NCBI GenBank assembly: GCA_003116975.1
Contig: BGKB01000068.1
Span: forward strand, 124,001-188,000
Source of the DNA: Aurantiochytrium sp. KH105
Lineage: Eukaryota > Sar > Bigyra > Thraustochytrida > Thraustochytriidae
Length of the DNA: 64,000 bases
Reading direction: 5' to 3'
Shown: piece by piece, positions 57,266 to 64,000 of the stretch
How positions within the stretch are numbered: position 1 is the stretch's first letter
Layout of the letters: each line of letters begins with the position of its first letter
Translations under genes and position numbers: made by a program
Notes under the pieces: model-generated
Told to the model about the DNA's origin: nothing
Databases searched by the model: none
What the model saw: the letters and a program-made list of their open reading frames with translations, nothing else

Positions 57266-57318
57266 GCAGGCAAGGCAGGCAAGGCAGGCGAGGCAGGCAA
57301 GGCAGGCAAGGCAAGGTC
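57266..57318. repeat. GGCAA/GGCAG imperfect repeat
   Basis: Alternating GGCAAG and GCAGGC-like words in a purine-rich run of about 50 bp. Confidence 0.7.
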
Positions 57319-58516
57319 GGGATCGGGCGTCCGGCAGCGGCCACCTCGGACCGGGCGGAGCGGCCGCGCGATCGACCCTCGCACGCGGCTGCGGCGCGTT
57401 ATTTTGACACGGCGCCGCGTCCCGGCAGTGCGGGCGGAGCGTTGTTCTCCCTTCTTTCTACTTTACAGTTATAGTTTGCCTTTTCCCAGCCAGATGCAAT
57501 GTGCCTGCTTGCGTGCTTGCGTGCTGAAAGAATGGATAAAAGAAAGAAAGATGAACGAATGCATGCATGAGAGAATGCAAGAAAACGCGGATACCTTTGC
57601 CAAGTTGGTGCCGCCGACCGATCCTCCGGAGGCCGGCGCGACCTCGACAGCGGCGGCGGCCTACGCTCGTGGTCCAGCGCTCGCAGTGCAGGTCATCTCG
57701 CTCGCAGCAGTGGCAGCTCGCTAGCTGCAAACGGCGGCACGCCAGCCAAGCTGGCTGGCGATCCCAGACTTCGCGCGTCCTCCGCTCCTTCTCCTTCTTC
57801 TCCCTTCTTCCATCCGGCCTTTTCCTTTTTCTCTCCTCTCCCAAGGCGGTGGGCCCTGCCGTACTAACTGTAAACCAACTCAGCTTCGCAGCACACAGTC
57901 AGCCAGTTCTGCGCCCTCCCTCCTTGCCAGCCAGCCAGCCAGCCAGCCACCATGGCCCCTGGTCGGCCACGCCAGGCACGCCCGGCCGCCCGCCCGCCCG
58001 GCTGACGCGCGCCTCGGCCCCGCGCGCTGCAGACGGCACGGCAGCTGCGTCTGCGCTGCCGTCGCTCGCTCGGGCTGCCTGAGCGCCGGCCAGCGCAGCA
58101 CGGCGTAGTGCAGCACGTGCACTTCCTTCTTTTTTTCTTCTTTTTTTTTCGAGTTCGTTCTCCTCTCTGTTTCCTTTTTTGCATTACATTACTTTGCGTT
58201 TGCAACATTTTATTATTGTGGTTTGTTTTTACCTCCACCCCCCGCGCCGCGCCGAATACTTTTATTTATTCCGATAGATTCGAGTTCTTGGGAGAGTTTG
58301 CGAGTTCTCGCCTCGAGAGCGCCCAGGGAAGAAACTGCGCTCGCCGCACCGCCGCTGACTCCCCGCTCTGCACGCTCCGCGTTCACTCGCGCTGCGCGCC
58401 GCGGCCGCTACCTTCCGTTCTTCGCGTCCGGCTGTTGCGCCTGCCGGGCTCTGGCCGCTTGCTTCGCGAGGCTCGCGGCCGCTCGATCGCGCGCTCGCTG
58501 CTTCGAACCTGCGTTC

Positions 58517-58565
58517 ATTCTTTCTTTTTTTCTTTTCCGTTTTTCTTTCTTTCCTTCTTTGTTTC

Positions 58566-58656
<91 letters not shown>

Positions 58657-58698
58657 TCCGTTTTTCTTTTTTTCTTTCTTTCTTTCTTTCTTTCTTTC
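58517..58698. repeat. Long TTTC tetranucleotide run
   Basis: Around 180 bp of TTTC units with few interruptions, a strong polypurine-polypyrimidine tract, followed by a CT run at 58712-58730. Its length makes it the largest simple repeat in the window and a likely site of length variation. Confidence 0.9.
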
Positions 58699-61440
58699 GC
58701 TCTTCCCTCCTTCTCTCTCTCTCTCTCTCTCCGGTCGACCGGTCGGCCGTTCGTCCGCCCGCGCGGCCGCCTCCTGCGCCGGCCCTGCCGCCCTGCCTCC
58801 TCCCGGCGCTCGTCTCCAAGCAGGCGAGGCGAGGCGCGCAGGGCGGGAGGGGCGCGCATCGAAGCATCCGTGCGTCCGCCCGTTCGACCTGCCGGCCGAC
58901 CGGTCCTCCCTCGCTTCGATCGACCATCGGTCGATCGATCGTTCGATCATTCGTTCGTTCGTTCGCTTTGTCTTTCTTTCTTTCTTGCTTTCTTTCTTGC
59001 TTTCGCGCTAGAGTCCAGCCAGAGCAGGGCGCGGAGCTGGCGGGGCCGGGACCCGCGCGGGGCCTGGTCTTCCTCGCGCGGGGCAGCGGCGTGCCAGGCG
59101 CGGCGGGCATGGCAGGCTGGCATGGCGGACGGCAAGGGCCGACGGCGAGCGCGGCGAGCGCGGCGAGGAGGGAGGGAGGGAGAGAGCGAGAAGGAGGGCG
59201 GAGACGAGCGAGAAGGCGCGAGAGGCGCTCTCCCTTTTTCTCGCCCTGTCTCACAGGTGGCAGGCGGCGCCTGGCCGGGGCCAGCCTCCGCGCTGTGGGC
59301 ACTCTCCGCAGCGCCGCGTCCACTGACGGCCGGCGCCCGCAGCCCGCCGCCCCACACCTGGCCGGGCCAGCCTCTGGAACGCCAGCTGCGCGCCGCCGGA
59401 ATCGCGATCACGCCCGCCTTGCGTGTGGTGCTATGCTATGCTATGCTGTGCTCTTGAGTGATGCGATGCGATGCATCACATGCCGCACTGCAGGCACTGC
59501 GCTCGTTCGCTGCAGGCACTGCAGCCGCGGCCGGTCACCTCCGCGTGACTGCGACTGCGACGCGCCGCCTCCGTGCGGAAGCGAGGCGGAGCGAGGCGGA
59601 GGCGCGGCATAATGGAGACGCGGCCCATCGAGAGGGAAAAGGAAGGCCGGGCCCGACGGGCGCCGCTCCCGCGATGCATCGGCCAAAAGACAGCAGCCGG
59701 GGCAGCAGCGCAAAGACCAGAAGAGCAGAAAAGAGGCCAGAAGAGCGCAGGCCGCCGCTAGAGGGCGAAATCAGACTGGTGCGGGAAACGCCGCGACCGT
59801 TGGTGCCGGCCGCCGCCTTAGCTTCGGTCGCCGGGAGCCCAGAGGGGAACACGCGGACAACGGTGTGAATGTCGCTCGGGGACTAGGCGGCGCTTAGGGA
59901 ACGCTACGGGCTCCACCGCCCCCGACGTCCGCAGCGAGAGCGGCTGCGGGCACTGCTTCAAAGCAGCCTCGCCACGCGCACTGGACGCATGGCCTCCGTC
60001 GCGGGAGCGCATTGCCCGCTGTTTTCAGTGCTGCGGGCCGGACTTGAGGGTCCCTGTGCCCGCACCCCACCGCAGCATTGCTCTCGGGGCTCCTCCCCGG
60101 TCAGCCCCCGGCCGTATACCTAGCTCGAAGTTCCCCGCAGCTCATGCTGGCTGCGATTCCTTGGGGCTTCTGGGGGGGGAAGAGCACCGCCGCGTCTTGG
60201 TCCGCACCTGCGGGACCGAGGAGCCGCCCACGTCACCCGTCCTTTTTCTTCTTTTCTTTTCTTCTTTTCTTTTTTCCTTCCTTTCTTTCCCCTTCTATCC
60301 ATTCGAATGCCCTCCTTCCCTGCCACGGGGTCCAACTATTCAAGCCGCCACGGCGCACTGCTGCAGCCAGCCAGCCGAGTCCTTTCTGCTCCTCCAACCT
60401 CCTTCTCGGCCGCCGCCTGCAGCGCGGTGCAGCGCGGTGCAGCGCAGTGTGTCCACTCGCTTGCTTCATCTCGCTCCCGCCGCCCTTCTTCTCATTCACC
60501 CCCGTTCTCGGCGACGCACGCTCCGCCCCTACGTCGTGCCTGCGCGCCTGCGTGTCCGCCTGCGTGTCCGCCTGCGTGCGTGCGTGCCTGCGTGCCTGCG
60601 TGCAATCGCGTGCGTGCAATCCAATCGCACGCCGCTGCTCCGGCTGGGTCGCCCGGCCCTCCGCTCTTCCTCCCTCTCTCGCACCGTCGGTCAGTCAGTC
60701 AGTCTGCACCGCCAGCAGCCAAACGTGGCGCGCGCCGTGGGCAGCCGCCACTCGCTGCGCACGCGCTCGAGTCCAGGCCGAGTCCGCCGTCCTCCGGCCC
60801 CGGCTCGAGCTCCAGAAAGTCCAGCCCCAGCTCCAACCACCCCGGGCGCGCGGCCGCCGCGTGCGACCCTGGCCGCGGCGCGAAGGCCTCCGTCTCCACG
60901 CGCCAGACGCACGCGGCGCGTCATACGTGCGTAAGGCGCATGATATGATGCGCGCATGTGCCACCGCACCTGGCTGGCGGCGGCGGCTCGGCTGCCAGAT
61001 GCCGATACCTTCGTTTTTTCCCGGCCAGGGAGGAGCTCGCTGCCGCGCGTGGCGCACGCGACGCCGCGACATGGACATCGACATCGACGCGACGGCGAGC
61101 ACGCTTGCAGGTACAAGGGTGCGGTGGAGAAAATGCGATGTGATGTTGATGTGATGTGATTGCGTGTGCAGAGCAGTCGCTGCAGCTGCTGGTGCGCGCG
61201 GGAGTGCAGCCGAGAAATCCTTGCGATCGTGCGAGTGTCGGAGCCTGCCTGGCTGGTATTGCCACCGAGACCAGTCGCGCGCTCACAAGTCGGCCAGCGC
61301 TCAAGAAAGGCCCTCGTCACAAGGGAAGATGGGGCCTTGCTCTGGGGCCTTTTCACAGGTGTCACAGGCCCAAGCATGTGAATCGTTTTGCATCTCTCAC
61401 AAGTGCACTTGTGAGAGATACTTGCCGCTGCGCCAGTAGC

Positions 61441-61706
61441 ATGGAGCGCTACGTTCGTGAGGTGCAGTGGATGGAGAGTTTGCCGGCCAAAAAGAAAGAA
61501 CGACAAAGAAGAATGGCAGAGAAAGAAAAACTCCTCTTCGGTTTGTTGCTTACGTCGCATGATTTTTTCTTTTGTGTTCACAGTCAAGTGAGGATGAAGA
61601 GGAATGGAAAGCTATACTTTGGCTTGATGACCAAGGTTACGCTCATTGTTCTTTGCCAGATTACTTGAACAAGGTGACAACGATGATGCGGCAAGGCAAG
61701 TCTTGG
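61441..61706 (+). pseudogene. Coding remnant with intron-like interruption
   Basis: Two short stretches read like real protein: a basic helical one starting MERYVREVQWMESLPAKKKE and an acidic one with EEEWKAILWLDDQGYAHCSL. They are separated by about 50 bp that begins GTTTGT and ends TTCACAG, like an intron. With the ends I can see they do not form one continuous gene in this window. No family is recognised. A remnant of a host gene, or of a mobile element, is possible. Confidence 0.35.
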
Positions 61707-61869
61707 TAATCAAATCAATCAATCAGCCCTTGTCAGGTGCGTTGGCAAATCTAAGGTAATGGCACGAAGGATGACGACGTTCGGCTTTGTGTAGCACGCA
61801 TCGCACGATCGTTCTTCGATTCGATAGACACTGCACGACACCCATTGACGCCTTTGCTGGATTTCTCAC

Positions 61870-62470
61870 GTGGCGTTTCTTGCCTTTATCGCTTCAACTG
61901 AATCATTTCGAGACCACGCGCTCAGTACTTTTCTAGCCAAGCGCATTGCAAAGGCAAAGGTTCTTGAGGCTGTCGAAGAGCGAGCGCGTGCACGCAGCGC
62001 AGTGCAAACTGCGCTGCACAAAGAAGGTATCTCTAGTGGCGACGGGGGCCTTTCGCGCTCAGTTCTTTTCTAGCCAAGCGCATTGCAAAGGCACAGGGTT
62101 TTACAGTTGACAAAGAGCGAGAGCGTGCACGCAGCGCAGCGCACACTGCGCTGCACAAAGAAGGCATCTCTCATGGCGACATGGGCCTTTGCAACGTGAA
62201 AACTCAAGAAGATGGCGCTTAGGGGCTGATTGATCTCGGCACTGGACCCCGCGCTTCAAGTGACACGAATCAGGGCCTTGTAATGTTCGACTTTGATTTT
62301 AATGCCAATTTCCACGCAGAGCTTTCATCGCAACGGAAATCTGTGGCCCAGCGATTCTCCCCCACACAAATCGTTTCACAGTGTCAAGAACAATTGCAGC
62401 AACAAGGTATACAATGAGTCTTCGAATCCGCTGTTCGTTTATGTTGATCAATAGGGTAAAAGCACGGTAG
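61870..62470 (+). pseudogene. Decayed coding remnant containing a tandem duplication
   Basis: Coding-like segments occur on the + strand: FLAKRIAKA...ERARARSA...TALHKEGIS, present twice because of a 137-bp duplication, and further on MFDFDFNANFHAELSSQRKS. Base composition is less G+C-rich than in the intact genes. The segment is not intact and I cannot name its family, so it may be a dead host gene or a transposon relic. Confidence 0.4.
61918..62195. repeat. 137-bp direct tandem duplication, two diverged copies
   Basis: Copies start at 61918 and 62055, each with GCGCTCAG, then a TTTTCTAGCCAAGCGCATTG block and a CTGCACAAAGAAGG block. They differ at many sites, so the duplication is not recent. 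The 137-bp period is not a multiple of three. Confidence 0.85.
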
Positions 62471-62908
62471 CCTTTTGCCGCGATCATGCGCGGTTGCTGC
62501 CGACATGTTGAGCGATTTGCAACGTCACTCTGCGTGTTCTCGCGGCGATGGGTTGACGTCGCGGCGATGGGTTGACGCCCCGGGCCAAAATGAATGCAAA
62601 AATCTTGATCAATTCACCATTGTCAGCAAGTGTGATGGGCATGTACATATCCGCCTGACAGCTCAAATATATCGGAAAGAATGACAAGAGTTTCGATTCT
62701 TAAAACAGGTACCGCCCGCTCGTTGCTCAATCTTTGCTCTCCAACAATGAAACAAAGAGAAACCAAAAAAAAAACGCAACTAATCAATTACGAGTTCGAT
62801 ATCAAGCGCTGAAGCTGTCTGTCGCCTTCCCCCGCAACCACATTCATACACACACACGCGCGCGCGGACGAAAAGCCCCTTCCTTCACAAAATTACTCGG
62901 CAGTCAAA
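62471..62908. other. Intergenic region after the remnant
   Basis: About 440 bp; includes a repeated GCGGCGATGGGTTGACG unit (two near-adjacent copies at about 62551-62578) and an AC/GC run at 62850-62866. The 3' end of the ABCG transcript probably falls here. No gene is supported. Confidence 0.4.
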
Positions 62909-64000
62909 TCAGGTGCTCTTAGCCTGCTTGTGAATGGACATGCGGATACTAATGTACGAGATGATGTAGACGAAGGCATCGAGAGCAATGAGAATGCCAA
63001 ACTTTTGCCAAAGGTCGTCGGCATCCAGCTCCTGCAGCTGCAAGTACTCCTCGCCAGAAATCGTCGTGCCGTCCGCTTGAACCAGCGTGCGCGGCTCAAA
63101 CTCAACAATGAGAAGACCGCTGAGCGCATACTGAAACGGACTCAGCCAGTAAAGCCAGGTAAAGTAGTACGGGATCTCCGAGTAAGGAATGAGAAATCCG
63201 CAAAAGAGCAAAAGAGGCATGACCACTGGAATCATCTTGCTTTGCGCATCCTGCACGTTCTTGCTCGTGCTGCCAAGCATGAGACCCAAGGCGGAACCAA
63301 AAGCGGTAATGAGCATCGTGCCAAACAGGTACAGAAAGTACTGACGCGCAGACGGGTAAAGACCCACAATGGGGACCGCAACAGAGTACGCTACGCTACT
63401 GAGCATGTCAAAGAGCAAGTTGTTAATCACCTGCGCCGTGAAAAGCGCAGAAACAGTGTAGGCGCCGTTGCGGAACTCGCGCACAAGCAGCGGGCGCGTA
63501 AGCGGAATCACGAGAATCGAAGCGAAAGCCGTGTCAAAAACAGCAGAAATGACCAAAAAGAAGAGCGGCGAGGTGGACGTAAACGCCGAGCTCACCGAGT
63601 CCTTGCGCGCCTGGTTGATAAAGACCACACCAAGCAGTGCGCCAATGGCCAGCTTCATAAAGAACATTTGCAAAAACTTTTCCTTGTCGCGAACCGTATC
63701 CTCGAAAAAACGCTTGTAAAGCGTCGTGAACTGATGCAACCACCCGTTCTTGGCCGTGATGCTCTCGAGCTGCTCCGCAGACACGCCAGCGCCGGCCACC
63801 TTGTTATGCTTGGACGTGTCGAGGTTCTCGCGCGTAGCATCGTCCAGGGCCGCCCATTTGTCGGCGAAAAACTGGAGATTTTCCTCGTCGCGGGCCTGGA
63901 GTTCACGCATGTAGTAGTCGAGCGGGTTCTCGAAAGCGGGCGACTTGAACCCAATCGAGTTAAAGTAGTCGTGGAGCGGCTGCTGCGCCTGCCCGTTGTA
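62909..64000 (-). CDS. ABCG-type ABC transporter, C-terminal part (runs off right edge)
   Basis: 363 residues are visible; the N-terminal ATP-binding domain lies outside the window. The part next to the edge, LHDYFNSIGFKSPAFENPLD, is the linker that follows the nucleotide-binding domain in the ABCG (white) subfamily. The membrane domain then has about six hydrophobic segments: LAIGALLGVVFINQ, LFFLVISAVFDTAFASIL, VINNLLFDMLSSVAYSVAVP, YFLYLFGTMLITAFGSALGL and MIPVVMPLLLFCGFLIP with the family's YFTWLYWLSPFQYALSGL, and a last one near FGILIALDAFVYIISYISIR. Half-transporters of this family dimerise and export lipids, sterols or xenobiotics. The substrate cannot be inferred. Confidence 0.9.
   Translation of the reverse strand, partial: YNGQAQQPLHDYFNSIGFKSPAFENPLDYYMRELQARDEENLQFFADKWAALDDATRENLDTSKHNKVAGAGVSAEQLESITAKNGWLHQFTTLYKRFFEDTVRDKEKFLQMFFMKLAIGALLGVVFINQARKDSVSSAFTSTSPLFFLVISAVFDTAFASILVIPLTRPLLVREFRNGAYTVSALFTAQVINNLLFDMLSSVAYSVAVPIVGLYPSARQYFLYLFGTMLITAFGSALGLMLGSTSKNVQDAQSKMIPVVMPLLLFCGFLIPYSEIPYYFTWLYWLSPFQYALSGLLIVEFEPRTLVQADGTTISGEEYLQLQELDADDLWQKFGILIALDAFVYIISYISIRMSIHKQAKST

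Larger units (their letters stand above)
54923..61440. other. 6.5 kb gene-free, simple-repeat-rich region
   Basis: Very G+C-rich DNA with many tandem repeats of 2-5 bp: CT (55194-55211), AAGC (55804-55832), CGCAT/CGCCT words (57060-57160), GGCAA-type (57266-57318), TTTC (58517-58698) and GTTC/GATC (58930-58965). Frames of 200-450 codons occur on both strands, often three deep, and their translations are Arg, Ala, Ser and Pro runs or repeats such as FLSFFLSFF. I found no domain, tRNA or rRNA signature. Part of it is presumably the promoter of the zinc-finger gene. Confidence 0.5.

Noticed and set aside
58108-59457. 450-codon + strand frame and 353-codon minus strand frame
   Set aside because: Both are carried by the TTTC/CT simple repeats and flanking G+C-rich DNA; translations are FLSFFLS or KERKKE repeats without any fold.
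59840-60240. Structured RNA or rRNA fragment
   Set aside because: The region is G+C-rich with several short palindromes, but I could not match it to 5S, 5.8S or other conserved rRNA words, nor fold a tRNA.

Overview
This looks like nuclear DNA of a single-celled eukaryote. Genes lie on both strands, most have no intron, and the few introns I can place (85 to 143 bp) use GT-AG ends. The gene set includes the DNA primase small subunit, PRPF38A, ICMT, a MAPKK-like kinase, DH-PH-FYVE proteins, CRY-DASH, an ABCG transporter and a UPF0193 (EVG1-like) protein of the kind found in ciliated lineages. G+C-rich coding, FYVE-type Rho regulators and a flagellar-type gene suggest a stramenopile, perhaps a thraustochytrid. 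That placement is inference; no rRNA or other marker is present to test it.

Left part (1-30.4 kb), fairly dense housekeeping and signalling genes: a partial coiled-coil gene (-); a P1B-type heavy-metal ATPase with one intron (+); a tandem DH-PH-FYVE protein (-); a secreted Cys-rich protein (+); primase small subunit in three exons (-); a protein with two VTT/DedA domains (+); a CH-domain protein (+); a UPF0193 protein (-); a type I membrane metzincin protease (+); ICMT (-) and PRPF38A (-); CRY-DASH (+), divergent from PRPF38A; a nucleotidyltransferase-like protein (+); and a two-FHA, probably myristoylated protein (-).

Middle (30.4-55 kb): a MAPKK-like kinase, then a 4.3 kb gene-poor stretch with a 19-N assembly gap, then four related genes on the + strand (38.6, 43.1, 49.0 and 51.7 kb). 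They share a domain I do not recognise. It has a conserved Y-x2-K...ER-x2-R stretch, a C-x-C-x2-C-x2-W knuckle and, in three of the four, a later C-x2-C pair. It is flanked by acidic, Pro/Ser-rich arms. This clustered family is the most interesting object in the window and looks like a set of lineage-specific zinc-binding regulators. A dynamin-like GTPase with a degenerate J-like N-terminus lies on the opposite strand inside the cluster, and a polyQ C2H2 zinc-finger gene closes it.

Right part (55-64 kb): about 6.5 kb of G+C-rich, simple-repeat-rich DNA without a convincing gene, a decayed coding remnant with a 137-bp tandem duplication, and the 3' part of an ABCG-type transporter running off the right edge. 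Many long ORFs in the G+C-rich stretches are treated as chance.
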